Positions 9,328 through 19,570 of a stretch of 64,000 nucleotides of DNA are shown here, one piece after another. Below the pieces are notes generated by a model. The model was not told the DNA's origin. It saw nothing but the letters and a program-made list of their open reading frames with translations, and made no database searches. A program made the position numbers and the translations under genes. Where the stretch lies: contig NZ_AP023423.1 of assembly GCF_021654335.1 (NCBI RefSeq), positions 1,859,001-1,923,000 on the forward strand. The letters are read 5' to 3'. Position 1 is the first letter of the stretch. Every line of letters begins with the position of its first letter. This stretch comes from Sideroxyarcus emersonii. GTDB taxonomy: Bacteria; Pseudomonadota; Gammaproteobacteria; Burkholderiales; Gallionellaceae.

Positions 9328-12127
9328 AGCGGCGTGCCTCGCCCTCGCCGAACAGGTTGCTTACGCAACGCTTGCACAGCGTCGGATGGCTGGCATCGCT
9401 GCCCACATCGGAGCGGTAGTGCCAGCAGCGCTCGCATTTCTGGTGGGCACTCGGTACAACCTTGATCTCCAGCTCTCCCTCTCGCAGATGCACATTGGCG
9501 CGCGAAGTGATGAACACCAGCCGCAGATCGTCGCCCAAACGCGTCAGCAATTCGTAAGTTGCTTTCGGCGCATAAACATCAACCTCGGCTTGCAATGCCG
9601 AACCGATGGCACCAGCTGCACGTTGCTCTTCGAGCTTCTTGTTCACTTGTTCCCGCAATGCACGAATGTCTTCCCAAGCGCTCACTGTGGCACCATCCAA
9701 GCCGGAATTCGGCGACTCGTACCATACTTGTTCAAATACGCTGACATCATCCTTGGCATTCAGCGTCGCCCACACCTCTTCACCGGTGAAGCTCAGGATC
9801 GGCGAAATCAACCGTGCCAGCGCATGGGTGATGTGGTACAGCGCATTTTGCGCCGAGCGGCGTGCCTTTGAATTCTCGCCAGCGGTGTAAAGCCTGTCCT
9901 TGAGGATATCGAGGTAGAAGCCGCCCAAATCTTCCGAGCAGAAGCCTTGCAGCTTCTGCACCGCCAAGTGAAACTCGTAGCGATCGTAATCACCGCGTAC
10001 TGCATCCTGCAACTGTTGAATCAGAGCCAGTGCATATCGATCGATCTCCAGCCACTCCCCCACCGGCAGTGCATCGCGCGCCATGTCGAAGTCGGCGATA
10101 TTCGCCAGCAGGAAGCGCAAGGTGTTGCGGATGCGGCGGTAGCCGTCGGTCACGCGCTTGAGAATCTCTTCCGACAGCGACATCTCGCCCGAATAGTCGG
10201 TCGAGGCGATCCACAGGCGCAGGATATCCGCGCCGAGCTTGTTGCAGATGTCCTGCGGCTCGATGCCGTTGCCCTTGGACTTGGACATCTTGTAGCCCTT
10301 CTCGTCCACGGTGAAACCGTGCGTGAGCAACTGCCTGTACGGCGCGCGGCCGTCGATGGCGCAGCCGGTGAGCAGCGAGGACTGGAACCAGCCGCGATGC
10401 TGGTCCGAACCTTCCAGGTACAGGTCGGCGGGATAGGCCAGGTCGGCACGGTTGCGCAATACGGCGAAATGCGTCGAGCCGGAATCGAACCACACGTCCA
10501 GCGTGTCGGAAAGCTTGCGGTAATGCACCGCATCCTCGCCCAGCAGGTCGGCGCTGTTCAGCGAGAACCACGCCTCGATGCCGGACTGTTCGACCAGTCT
10601 GGCGACCCGCTCCAGCAACTCCGGTGTGCGCGGGTGCAACGCCATGGTCTCCCTGTGCACGAAGAAGGGCATCGGCACGCCCCAGTTGCGCTGGCGCGAC
10701 ACGCACCAGTCCGGGCGGTTCCTGATCATCGCCTCCAGGCGGGCACGCCCCCATGCCGGGAAGAACTCGGTCTGCTCGACGGCCTGGTTTGCCAGTTCGC
10801 GCAGCGGCTTGCCTTCTCCCTGCTCCATGCCGATGAACCACTGCGGCGTGGCGCGGAAGATGATCGGCGTCTTGTGGCGCCAGCAGTGCGGATAGCTGTG
10901 CTTGAGTTTTTCCTGGTGCAGCAAGTGCCCGCTCGCCTCGATCGCCTGCAGCACGATGTCGTTGGCCTTCCACACGAACACCCCGGCCAGCGGTGTGCCT
11001 CCGACTGCCGGCGTGGTGGAGATGAATTTGCCGTCGTCGCCCACTGGATTGTCACTCGGCAGACTGTACTTCTGTCCCACCACATAGTCGTCGACGCCGT
11101 GCGCCGGCGCGGTATGCACCAGTCCGGTACCCGCGTCCAGCGTGACGTGTTCGCCGCAGATCACCGGCACGATGCGCTCATAGAACGGGTGTTGCAGCGG
11201 CAGGCCTTCCAGCGCCCTGCCGTAGCAGGTGGCGGCGATCCCGTCGCCGCGGTCGTTGCTGCCCGCCAGCTGGTAACGCTTCAGGCAATCGGCGGCAAGG
11301 TCGTATGCCAGGATCAGGTAGCCCTTCTCGGTGCGGATCAGGTCGTACTGCAATTCGGGATGCACGCTCACCGCCTGGTTGGCGGGCAGCGTCCACGGCG
11401 TGGTGGTCCAGATGACCGCATACACCTTGGCGCTGCCGGGCAGCGATACGCCGAACGCCCGCTCCACCGCATGCTTGTCTTTCACTTCAAAGCCGACGTC
11501 GATGGCGGACGACACCTTGTCCTCGTATTCCACTTCGGCCTCGGCCAGTGCGGAGCCGCAATCCAGGCACCAGTTAACCGGCTTGCGTCCTTGGTACAGG
11601 TAACCGCGTTCGAGGATCTTGCCGAGTGCCCGGATAATGTCGGCCTCGGTCCTGAAGTCCATGGTCAGATAGGGATTGTCCCAATCGCCCAGCACGCCGA
11701 GGCGGATGAAATCCTTCTTCTGCCTGGCGACCTGTTCTGCCGCATAAGCGCGGCACAGCTCGCGGAACTGCGCAGGCGGGATGTTCTTGCCGTGTTTCTT
11801 CTCCACATGCAGTTCGATAGGCAAGCCGTGGCAATCCCAGCCCGGCACGTAAGGCGCATCGAAACCGGCCAGCGTCTTCGACTTGACGATGATGTCCTTG
11901 AGGATCTTGTTCACCGCATGGCCGAGGTGGATGTCGCCGTTGGCATAGGGCGGACCGTCGTGCAGGATGAACTTGGGACGCCCGGCAGCCGCCTTGCGGA
12001 TGCGCTGGTAGCGCTGTTGCGCCTGCCATTGCGCCAGCATCAGCGGCTCGCGTTTGGCCAGGTCGCCGCGCATGGGGAATGTCGTGTCGGGGAGATTCAG
12101 CGGGTATTTCTTCTTGTCTTCACTCAT
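9320..12127 (-). CDS. ileS: Isoleucyl-tRNA synthetase
   Basis: Class I aminoacyl-tRNA synthetase charging tRNA-Ile (935 aa, usual bacterial IleS length). Visible motifs are the HIGH-box region [16 protein letters not shown], the CP1 editing-domain segment [15 protein letters not shown], the KMSKS loop [10 protein letters not shown], the [10 protein letters not shown] block, and a C-terminal zinc ribbon starting CERCWHYR and ending CKRC. The start at [15 protein letters not shown] (12127) overlaps the end of ribF by 8 nt. The frame open further upstream lies inside ribF. It belongs to the classic ribF-ileS-lspA-ispH operon. Confidence 0.97.
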   Translation of the reverse strand: MSEDKKKYPLNLPDTTFPMRGDLAKREPLMLAQWQAQQRYQRIRKAAAGRPKFILHDGPPYANGDIHLGHAVNKILKDIIVKSKTLAGFDAPYVPGWDCHGLPIELHVEKKHGKNIPPAQFRELCRAYAAEQVARQKKDFIRLGVLGDWDNPYLTMDFRTEADIIRALGKILERGYLYQGRKPVNWCLDCGSALAEAEVEYEDKVSSAIDVGFEVKDKHAVERAFGVSLPGSAKVYAVIWTTTPWTLPANQAVSVHPELQYDLIRTEKGYLILAYDLAADCLKRYQLAGSNDRGDGIAATCYGRALEGLPLQHPFYERIVPVICGEHVTLDAGTGLVHTAPAHGVDDYVVGQKYSLPSDNPVGDDGKFISTTPAVGGTPLAGVFVWKANDIVLQAIEASGHLLHQEKLKHSYPHCWRHKTPIIFRATPQWFIGMEQGEGKPLRELANQAVEQTEFFPAWGRARLEAMIRNRPDWCVSRQRNWGVPMPFFVHRETMALHPRTPELLERVARLVEQSGIEAWFSLNSADLLGEDAVHYRKLSDTLDVWFDSGSTHFAVLRNRADLAYPADLYLEGSDQHRGWFQSSLLTGCAIDGRAPYRQLLTHGFTVDEKGYKMSKSKGNGIEPQDICNKLGADILRLWIASTDYSGEMSLSEEILKRVTDGYRRIRNTLRFLLANIADFDMARDALPVGEWLEIDRYALALIQQLQDAVRGDYDRYEFHLAVQKLQGFCSEDLGGFYLDILKDRLYTAGENSKARRSAQNALYHITHALARLISPILSFTGEEVWATLNAKDDVSVFEQVWYESPNSGLDGATVSAWEDIRALREQVNKKLEEQRAAGAIGSALQAEVDVYAPKATYELLTRLGDDLRLVFITSRANVHLREGELEIKVVPSAHQKCERCWHYRSDVGSDASHPTLCKRCVSNLFGEGEARRYA

Positions 12128-13046
12128 GTTCGATAAACCATTTCTTTGCCTTCTCAACATCCAGCGCAATCTGCCGGGTCAACGCTTCCAGATTCGGGTA
12201 CTTCTCTTCGTCGCGCAGCTTCTGCAGGAATTCCACGCGCAGGTGCTTGCCGTAGACCTGTTGCGAGAACTCGAACAGATGCACTTCCAGCACATGCCTG
12301 GCATCCTGTTTCAGCGTCGGACGCACGCCCAGGCTGGCCACTCCCTGCAGCACGCCCAGTCCCTCGGCATGCGCCAGCACCACATAGATGCCCTTGAGCG
12401 GCGGCAGATTATGCTTCAGCTGCACATTCGCGGTCGGGAAACCCAGCTTGCGTCCCATGCCGTCGCCGTGCACCACGCGCCCGCTGATGCTGTAGGGACG
12501 GCCCAGGTATTCGCGCGCCATGCGGATCTGCCCTCCCGCCAGCGCCGTGCGGATCGCGGTGCTGGAGATGCGCACGCCGTCGTGCACCACGCTGTGCACC
12601 GCCCGCACCTCGAAGCCGCGCTGCACACCGATTTTCTCCATCAATGCGAAATCGCCGGCTCGTCCGCTGCCGAAGCGGAAATCGTCGCCGATCAGCACAA
12701 ACCTGGCGTGCAGATTCTCATGCATCGCGTGGATGAAATCGGCTGCCGTCCTGCGTGCGAACTGGGCATCGAAACGGCACACATGCACACGGTCGATGCT
12801 CATGGTGCGGAACAACTCCAGCTTCTCGCGCAAACTGGTCAAGCGCGCCGGCGCCTGCTGCGGAGTGAAGAACTCGCGCGGATGCGGCTCGAAGATCACC
12901 ACGGCCGTCTGCAGCCCGCGCTGCTGTGCGGCGGCGCGCAGCTCATTCAGCATCGCCTGGTGGCCGAGATGCACGCCATCGAAGTTGCCGATGGTCACGG
13001 CCACAGCCTGGGTGTCGGTCGAATGGAGTCCGCGTAGAATCTGCAT
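12120..13046 (-). CDS. ribF: Bifunctional riboflavin kinase / FAD synthetase
   Basis: Makes FMN from riboflavin and then FAD from FMN. The N-terminal nucleotidyltransferase domain shows [17 protein letters not shown] (GxFDGxHxGH) and the later [13 protein letters not shown]. The C-terminal kinase domain shows [20 protein letters not shown] and HLFEF. The start is MQILRGLH at 13046 (308 aa). It heads the operon that continues with ileS, lspA and ispH. The upstream 162 bp (13047-13208) contain the likely tldD terminator and presumably the ribF promoter. Confidence 0.95.
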   Translation of the reverse strand: MQILRGLHSTDTQAVAVTIGNFDGVHLGHQAMLNELRAAAQQRGLQTAVVIFEPHPREFFTPQQAPARLTSLREKLELFRTMSIDRVHVCRFDAQFARRTAADFIHAMHENLHARFVLIGDDFRFGSGRAGDFALMEKIGVQRGFEVRAVHSVVHDGVRISSTAIRTALAGGQIRMAREYLGRPYSISGRVVHGDGMGRKLGFPTANVQLKHNLPPLKGIYVVLAHAEGLGVLQGVASLGVRPTLKQDARHVLEVHLFEFSQQVYGKHLRVEFLQKLRDEEKYPNLEALTRQIALDVEKAKKWFIEHE

Positions 13047-13167
13047 AGGGCGCGGATTATACCGTGAGATACCCTTCGGATGCCCGCCGGAGATGCGGAA
13101 ATCCACCCGTCTGTCGCCGGGATTTCAGCCGCCGCGACAAGGGCATATTCATCGAGATGAAACACAG

Positions 13168-13186
13168 GGCGGGCTGAACGCCCGCC
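13168..13186 (-). terminator. Probable terminator downstream of tldD
   Basis: Inverted repeat GGCGGGC / GCCCGCC with a 5-base loop, 23 bp past the tldD stop. The following T-tract is weak, so confidence is moderate. Confidence 0.5.
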
Positions 13187-13208
13187 GTGCAAAAACAGCG
13201 TTAAAAGA

Positions 13209-14651
13209 TCAGGCCGTCCCGCCCACCGTCAGGCCGTCGATGCGCACCGTCGGCTGCCCCACGCCGACCGGCACGCTCTGGCCTTCCTTGCCGCAGGTGC
13301 CGACACCGGGATCGAGCGCCAGGTCGTTGCCTATCATGCTGACGCGCGTCAGCGCCTCGGGACCGTTGCCGATCAGCGTCGCGCCCTTGACCGGGTAGGC
13401 GATCTTGCCGTCCTCGATCATGTAGGCCTCGGTGGTGGAGAACACGAACTTGCCGCTGGTGATGTCCACCTGGCCGCCGCCGAAGTTGGCTGCATACAGG
13501 CCGTGCTTGACCGAAGCGATGATCTCTTCCGGCGTCTTGTCGCCGTTCAGCATCATGGTATTGGTCATGCGCGGGATCGGCAGGTGGGCGAACGATTCGC
13601 GCCGCGCGTTGCCGGTCACCGGCACGCCCATCAGGCGGGCATTCATGGTGTCCTGCAGGTAGCCGCGCAGGATGCCGTCTTCGATCAGCACGGTGCGCTG
13701 CGTCAGGTTGCCTTCGTCGTCCACGTTAAGCGACCCGCGCCGGTCGGCGATGGTGCCGTCGTCGACCACGGTCACCCCCTTGGCGGCAACGCGCTGCCCG
13801 ATGCGCCCCGAGAAGGCGGAACTGCCCTTGCGGTTGAAGTCGCCCTCCAGCCCATGTCCCACCGCTTCGTGCAGCAGGATGCCGGGCCAGCCGCTGCCCA
13901 GCACCACGGTCATGTTGCCGGCCGGCGCGGGGCGCGCACCAAGGTTGACGACAGCCTGGTGCACTGCCTCCTTCGCATAGCGCTGCAGCATCTCGTCGCC
14001 GAAATAGTCATAACCGAAACGGCCGCCGCCGCCGGCCGAGCCCTGTTCGCGACGGCCGTTGCTTTCGACGATCACTTGCAGCGACAGGCGCACCAGCGGG
14101 CGGATGTCCGCACTCATCAAGCCATCGTTGCGCGCCACCAGGATCACTTCGTATTCGCCGGCCAGATTGGCCATCACCTGCGTCACGCGCGGATCGAGCG
14201 CACGCGCCATGCGCTCCAGTTTCTCCAGCAGCGCGACCTTGTCGTCGGCTTTCAGGGTGGCGATGGGATCGTGCGGCAGGTAAAGTTCGCGAGTCTTGCC
14301 GACATGCATATGGGCCGCGCTCTGGTTGCCGCCCTGGCGGGCGATGGCGCGTGTCGCCAGCGCAGCATCTTCCAGCGCCTGCAGCGTGATGTCGTCGGAA
14401 TAGGCAAAGGCGGTCTTTTCCCCGCTCACCGCACGCACCCCGACCCCCTGGTCAATGCTGAAACTGCCCGACTTGACGATGCCCTCCTCCAGCGACCAGC
14501 TCTCCGCACGGCCGTACTGGAAATAGAGATCGGCATAATCCACCCGATGCGCCAGCATCTTGCCGAACACCTGCTCCAGATGGCGCGCCTCCAGGCCGTG
14601 CGCCGCAAGCAGCGCCTGCTGCGCGATACCCATGGCAGATTTTCCGCTCAT
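13209..14651 (-). CDS. tldD: Metalloprotease TldD
   Basis: TldD subunit of the TldD/TldE (PmbA) zinc protease, which in enterobacteria degrades unfolded peptides, matures microcin B17 and processes the CcdA antitoxin. The zinc motif HEAVGHGLEGDF (HExxxH) is clear, with the preceding VLGSGWPGILLHEAVGHG block typical of TldD. The chosen start at 14651 gives 480 aa, the usual family length, and overlaps the nit stop as ATGA. The frame continues upstream inside nit without homology. The partner gene tldE/pmbA is not in this window. Confidence 0.93.
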   Translation of the reverse strand: MSGKSAMGIAQQALLAAHGLEARHLEQVFGKMLAHRVDYADLYFQYGRAESWSLEEGIVKSGSFSIDQGVGVRAVSGEKTAFAYSDDITLQALEDAALATRAIARQGGNQSAAHMHVGKTRELYLPHDPIATLKADDKVALLEKLERMARALDPRVTQVMANLAGEYEVILVARNDGLMSADIRPLVRLSLQVIVESNGRREQGSAGGGGRFGYDYFGDEMLQRYAKEAVHQAVVNLGARPAPAGNMTVVLGSGWPGILLHEAVGHGLEGDFNRKGSSAFSGRIGQRVAAKGVTVVDDGTIADRRGSLNVDDEGNLTQRTVLIEDGILRGYLQDTMNARLMGVPVTGNARRESFAHLPIPRMTNTMMLNGDKTPEEIIASVKHGLYAANFGGGQVDITSGKFVFSTTEAYMIEDGKIAYPVKGATLIGNGPEALTRVSMIGNDLALDPGVGTCGKEGQSVPVGVGQPTVRIDGLTVGGTA

Positions 14652-15517
14652 ACCTTCTCGCAGCATGAGCAGGTGATCGTGCGGTGCGACAGCGCCGGCA
14701 GGCTGTTGCGCAGGCTGGCCTGATAGCTCGGATTCACATCGGCGATGACCACGCCGGAACCGCGCTGCAATTCGTCCACGATGCGGCCCCACGGATCGAC
14801 GATCATGCTATGGCCATGCGTCTCGCGTCCGCTGACATGGTAGCCGCCTTGGGCTGCGGCGATGACGTAGGACAGGTTCTCGATGGCGCGGGCACGCACC
14901 AGCGGCTCCCAGTGCACCTTGCCGGTGGTCGCGGTGAAAGCGGAAGGCAGCACGATGATGTCCACGTTCTTCATGGCACGAAACAGCTCGGGGAAGCGCA
15001 GGTCGTAGCAGATCGCCAGGCCGATGCGTCCGAACGGGCTGTCGACCACCACGATCTTGTCTCCCGGCTCGATGGTCTGGGCCTCGTTGTAGCTTTCGTT
15101 GCCCAGCGTCAGGTTGAACAGGTGGATCTTGTCGTAGCGCGCCACTTGCACACCGGTTTCATCGAACACCAGCAGGCTGTTGCGCACCTTCTCGGGAGAA
15201 CTCGCCGCCAATGGGATCGAGCCGCCCACCAGCCAGATCTTGTGCTTGCGCGCCATTTCGCTGAGAAAAGCCTGGATCGGCCCCTGGCCGGGCTGCTCGC
15301 ACACCCGCACCTTGTCCTGTTCGTTCATGCCCATGATGGCGAAGAACTCGGGCAATACCACCAGCTTGGCGCCCTGTTCGGCTGCCTTGGCGATCAGGCG
15401 TCGCGCCTCGCTCAGGTTGCCCTCGACCTTGGGGCCGGAGGCCATCTGGATGGCAGCGACCTTGAATGCGTTGAGTTGCGCGGCGATACGGGATTGGGTG
15501 CTATCTAAGGATGACAT
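14648..15517 (-). CDS. Carbon-nitrogen hydrolase (Nit-like, possible deaminated glutathione amidase)
   Basis: Nitrilase-superfamily amidase, 289 aa. The catalytic triad is visible: Glu in KLVVLPEFFAIMG, Lys in YDKIHLFN and Cys in GLAICYDLRFPELFR. The arrangement and the sequence ALRYDKIHLF-type block resemble Nit1/YbeM, which repairs deaminated glutathione. The substrate is inferred from family resemblance only. It lies between yhdP and tldD, overlaps tldD by 4 nt and is probably co-transcribed with both; glnE-yhdP-nit-tldD clustering is common in betaproteobacteria. Confidence 0.88.
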   Translation of the reverse strand: MSSLDSTQSRIAAQLNAFKVAAIQMASGPKVEGNLSEARRLIAKAAEQGAKLVVLPEFFAIMGMNEQDKVRVCEQPGQGPIQAFLSEMARKHKIWLVGGSIPLAASSPEKVRNSLLVFDETGVQVARYDKIHLFNLTLGNESYNEAQTIEPGDKIVVVDSPFGRIGLAICYDLRFPELFRAMKNVDIIVLPSAFTATTGKVHWEPLVRARAIENLSYVIAAAQGGYHVSGRETHGHSMIVDPWGRIVDELQRGSGVVIADVNPSYQASLRNSLPALSHRTITCSCCEKV

Positions 15518-15578
15518 ATTCGGCGGCTTTCAAGTTTTCTGGATACGGGTTATTCGGACACAGCAAAGTTTCAGGCAA

Positions 15579-18500
15579 CTAATCTCCGGAGCCCGTTCCG
15601 CCCACAGCGGGCACCCCGCTCTGGGCGGGCGCTCCCCCTGACGCGGCGCGGGACTGCCCCACCTTCTCCACCTTCGGATCGGCCCAGCTGCCGCTGACAT
15701 TGTAGTCAAACGACACCAGCTTATCGAGCGGATCGCGCAATAACTTGTTTGCCAGCAACACGCCCACCCCGACCACGGGACCGGCGGCAAACGAAAGCAG
15801 CGATACGTTATCCCCCAGGGCCGGGAAGATGCGGACATTCAGCTCCTGCGTTTCGTTGATCATGTCGACCTTCCCAGACATGGTGACCTTGGCAGCCGCG
15901 CCGTTCAGCTTCATGTCTTCGGTCAGCAGCAAGCCATTCACGATCTGCGCATTGCCGGTGATGCTGTCGAATTCGAATCCGCTACTGAATACATCGGTAA
16001 AGTCCAGCGAGATGCGCTTGGGAATCGACTGCAAGCTGAGCACCCCGAGCAATTTGGCTGCACCGGGATCAACCTTGAGGAAGCGGCCCTTGCCGACGTT
16101 CAGATGCACCGCTCCGTTCAGCTTCGCGTAACTGAAGCTGTCCGGCCCTCCCGCCCAGTACAGGTCGCTCTGCAAGGAACCGTTGCCATCCTTGAGGCTG
16201 CCGGGGTAACCGGAACGCGACAATATCTTGCCGGCGTCGCTGATATCCACCCGCACGCTGACCCGCGTCTGCTCCGGTGCCGCCTGCCACTTGCCGCTCA
16301 TGTTCAACACACCGTCCGAATTGGTGAGCTGCAACCGGTCCAGGAGCACGCTGCCGGCAGATTCGCTCAACTCCAGTTCCAGCTTGCCCAGATGCCGCCC
16401 CTTGTAGAAGAGCTTCTCCACCGCCACGTCCACCGCCGGGAAGGCGGTATTGTCGGGCGCCCCGCCATGTGCCACCGCAGGCTGCACAGGTTTGGGCGTA
16501 TCTGCCGTCCCTTCGCCCAGCATCGCGCTCTTGAAACGCCCCAGCAATTTGCCGTTGCCCTGCGGCTGCCAGATCACATCGCCATTAAGTTCCCTGGAAG
16601 CCAGCCGCAGGCTGAGCAGGCCATTGCGCGCGCTGCCGTTGATATCCAGCTTATTCACCGCATTGCCGTACCCGGTCAATTTCCCCACGGTCACATCGAT
16701 GCCGGCAATATTCGGGAGCCCCGATCCTCCCCCCGCAGCCAACCCCAATCCGCTCCACCCCTCGAGCGAGACCAGCGGCACCTCGCCAACGATCCATACG
16801 CCTTCTTTCCCGCCCGGATTGGCACTCCCGCCGAGCGCGATGCGCCCGCGGCGGATATCCCAGACGCCGTCCGAATTTCGCTGGCGCGACAGCTTTGCAT
16901 CGAGCAGCGCGCCATAGCGCAGCCCTAGCGTTTCCCTGCCCTGGTCGATGCCTTTCAGCTCGAAATGCAACGGGATGCGCTCGCCGGCCCGTTTGGCGAA
17001 CGGGACCGGCAAATCCGACACGATGCCTTGCAGATCCGAATCCACCGACACATTGAGCAGGCTGTTCCGTACGCGGATCTCGGTATTCCAGTCGGCATTG
17101 CCGCGCACACGACGCAGCAACGGGCGCGGCGAAAGCGTGTTCAGGGCATCCAGATCCAGCGTACCGTGCGCCCTGGTTACCACTCCGCCATCCTGGCTCA
17201 GCACTTCCAGGTGCGCGGCTCCGCCGAGTATCTGCGCGCCAATGTCGCCTGCATTCACCGACGATTCGGTGAACAGCAACACCCCGTTCACCTTGCGCAA
17301 CAGCGGGATATTCGCGCCGAAATCGATTTCGTTGTTCACAAAACGGTAATCGCCGCGCACTTTGACCGGCGCCGCGTCGCTGAGCGGTATATCGAGCTGC
17401 AGGCCCAGCTTGCCGTCGCCATTCGCCTTGACCTCCCCGACAAAACCGCCCAGGTAACCGTTGACCGGACTCTTGACGATATAGTCGAGACAACGCTGCG
17501 TGGCATCCGCCGCTTCTCCCCGCACCTGCAGCAACACGTTGCTGGACAGCAGGTCGGGAATGACGACTTTCACGTTCTGCAGATGCGCCCCCGCCGTAGT
17601 CGCAGTCGCGGCATTAGCCTCCAGCCTGTTGCCCTCGATCAGCAGGCTGGTCTGCGCATCCTCAATGCGCGGCCAGTCTTTGAGGAACTGCAGCGCCACC
17701 CCCTTGGCTCGCGCTTCCAGCCGGAACAGACCGCGCTCATTGCCGACAAACGGGAAGTCGCGCAGATCGCCGCGCAAGCGCACCCTGAAGCGGTCAGCCT
17801 GCCCGTCCTGCAAGGCTGACTGGAGCCAGTCATGCGTCGCCTTGCCCACTGCCGGGATCGGCGTGTAATGTCCGGTGCGCCCCACTGCGATACGCGTCAT
17901 GTTGGCCGTGGCATCGATCGAACCCGGGCCGTCCTGTTCCGTCTGGTAGCTGCCGTAAATGGTTCCGGCCAGATCGGCATTGGCTATCTCGACATTGCTC
18001 AGCTTGATCTCCACCCCGCGCGAGTTGCGCTGCCAGCCCAGGCGCGCCGCCAGCGTATCGAACTCGACCGGCTCGGCGAACAATTGCGGCGCGTCCAGCT
18101 TGACCTTGCGGCTATCGAGCGCAAACGTACCGCCGCTATCCGCGCCGTCGACCTTTCCGCTCAGTCCGGAAAAACCGGGCAGCGTACCGACACGATGCAT
18201 GGATAAGCCATCGAAGTTCGCCTTCACCTCATAATGGGAGATCTCGCCGGCATTGCTTTGCCACAGCGCCTGCAGGTTGGTGATACGGCCTTGCGGCGCG
18301 GTATCGGCGATCTGCTTTTTCAGCTCATCGCGCAATGGCAGGTAGGATGACAGCACACCGATATCGGCCAGCTCGAGCAGGTTCGCCCTGATCTCGCCGG
18401 AGGCCAGTTTCGCCTCCGCCCCGCCAGCCAGGCGCAAATAGAAATCGGTCGGTTTCAATCTGAAGCCGTCGCGCATCTGCAACGACAGGCGTTGCGTGGT

Positions 18501-19460
18501 CACTTCGAAACCGTGTTCCAGCTGATGCCAGCCGACACGCCCGCGCAGCTCGCGCAGGTCAAGCTGCGGCAATTCCTCCGACAGCCGTGCTTGCACGCCC
18601 GCCAGGGCGACATCCGCATCGACGCTGTTCAGCTGCCCCTGTTCGAATCCCAGCCACAAGCGCAATGCACCCTTGCCGCGCCTGAACGCGGTCGGCAACG
18701 TAACCCAGGTTTTCCATGCCTGCACATCGGCGTAATCGAGCTGGCTAAAGAGCTGCCCGTGCCAGTCGCCCATGTCGGCAAAACTGTCGCCGTAGAAGTT
18801 GCCGCGTACATCCAGCCGCGAAGCCAGCCTGGCCGGCGCCGAAGCCAGCAATGCGAAACGGTGGCGGCCGAACCGGTTTTCGATGCCGAGGTCGACCTGT
18901 TCCAGCACCAGTGGCGGCGCCGCCCGCAACTCGTCCTGCCAGGTGATGCGGCCATGGCGGATGACGATCTGGGACTGGTGCAGCAGCCAGTCCGCATTGC
19001 CCTCTCCGCTTTCGTCCCCACCTTGCAGCACGATCCCGGCCACATACCAGTGGCCTTGCGCATCGCGGCGCACCGACAGGTCCGGGCTGTCGATCTCCAG
19101 CCGCTTGAACCGCAGTTCTGCGGTGAACAGGCTGGTCCATGCCACCGTATTCTCCAGATGCGGCAGGCTCAATGCGACGTGGCCCTGCTTATCGAAGATC
19201 TGCACATCGGACAGCAACAGGCGCGGGCGCAGGCCGTCCCAGTCGGCCTCGATCCGGCCGATGGTCAGCGGCTGCCCGACGGCAGCGCTGGCAGCAGCGG
19301 TGATCTGCTCATGGTAATGCTCGATGTCCGGCAGGATGCGGTAGCGCAGCGTCAGCAGCACCAGCGCGCCCGCGATGGCCAGCAGCAAAGTGACCTCGAA
19401 TACGGCACGGGACAGTTTACCCATGCCGCGCCAAGCCAGCAGAAAGGAGCTTTTCAGCAT
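15579..19460 (-). CDS. yhdP: YhdP-family AsmA-like phospholipid transport protein
   Basis: Very large envelope protein (1293 aa) of the YhdP/TIGR02099 family, one of the AsmA-like proteins that bridge the inner and outer membranes and move phospholipids outward. One N-terminal membrane helix (VTLLLAIAGALVLLTLRYRI, about residues 23-42) is followed by a DUF3971-type region beginning VGQPLTIGRIEADWDGLRPRL. The rest is a long series of beta strands, ending in the AsmA-like C-terminal segment FDSITGNAQIVNGLLLTEDM. The C-terminal tail is Gly/Ala/Pro-rich. It is divergent from glnE across 110 bp and is followed by nit after about 60 bp. Confidence 0.9.
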   Translation of the reverse strand: MLKSSFLLAWRGMGKLSRAVFEVTLLLAIAGALVLLTLRYRILPDIEHYHEQITAAASAAVGQPLTIGRIEADWDGLRPRLLLSDVQIFDKQGHVALSLPHLENTVAWTSLFTAELRFKRLEIDSPDLSVRRDAQGHWYVAGIVLQGGDESGEGNADWLLHQSQIVIRHGRITWQDELRAAPPLVLEQVDLGIENRFGRHRFALLASAPARLASRLDVRGNFYGDSFADMGDWHGQLFSQLDYADVQAWKTWVTLPTAFRRGKGALRLWLGFEQGQLNSVDADVALAGVQARLSEELPQLDLRELRGRVGWHQLEHGFEVTTQRLSLQMRDGFRLKPTDFYLRLAGGAEAKLASGEIRANLLELADIGVLSSYLPLRDELKKQIADTAPQGRITNLQALWQSNAGEISHYEVKANFDGLSMHRVGTLPGFSGLSGKVDGADSGGTFALDSRKVKLDAPQLFAEPVEFDTLAARLGWQRNSRGVEIKLSNVEIANADLAGTIYGSYQTEQDGPGSIDATANMTRIAVGRTGHYTPIPAVGKATHDWLQSALQDGQADRFRVRLRGDLRDFPFVGNERGLFRLEARAKGVALQFLKDWPRIEDAQTSLLIEGNRLEANAATATTAGAHLQNVKVVIPDLLSSNVLLQVRGEAADATQRCLDYIVKSPVNGYLGGFVGEVKANGDGKLGLQLDIPLSDAAPVKVRGDYRFVNNEIDFGANIPLLRKVNGVLLFTESSVNAGDIGAQILGGAAHLEVLSQDGGVVTRAHGTLDLDALNTLSPRPLLRRVRGNADWNTEIRVRNSLLNVSVDSDLQGIVSDLPVPFAKRAGERIPLHFELKGIDQGRETLGLRYGALLDAKLSRQRNSDGVWDIRRGRIALGGSANPGGKEGVWIVGEVPLVSLEGWSGLGLAAGGGSGLPNIAGIDVTVGKLTGYGNAVNKLDINGSARNGLLSLRLASRELNGDVIWQPQGNGKLLGRFKSAMLGEGTADTPKPVQPAVAHGGAPDNTAFPAVDVAVEKLFYKGRHLGKLELELSESAGSVLLDRLQLTNSDGVLNMSGKWQAAPEQTRVSVRVDISDAGKILSRSGYPGSLKDGNGSLQSDLYWAGGPDSFSYAKLNGAVHLNVGKGRFLKVDPGAAKLLGVLSLQSIPKRISLDFTDVFSSGFEFDSITGNAQIVNGLLLTEDMKLNGAAAKVTMSGKVDMINETQELNVRIFPALGDNVSLLSFAAGPVVGVGVLLANKLLRDPLDKLVSFDYNVSGSWADPKVEKVGQSRAASGGAPAQSGVPAVGGTGSGD

Positions 19461-19518
19461 TGTGCGCGGACGCGGGATGACAGCATGAAGAAATGAGACC
19501 GGCGGAACATGGAGAACC

Positions 19519-19524
19519 TATAAT
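19519..19524 (+). promoter_or_regulatory. Possible -10 element for glnE
   Basis: A perfect TATAAT lies 46 bp upstream of the glnE start in the divergent yhdP/glnE gap. No convincing -35 box is seen at 17 bp, so this is a weak call. Confidence 0.35.
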
Positions 19525-19570
19525 GCGAAGAAGAAGACCAGTGCGCATATTTTAACCCGAAGCCCTCGCC

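Noticed and set aside
9947..12136. 729-codon open frame on the plus strand opposite ileS
   Set aside because: Antisense shadow of a high-GC gene; ileS motifs are all on the minus strand and this frame has no recognisable domain or start signal.
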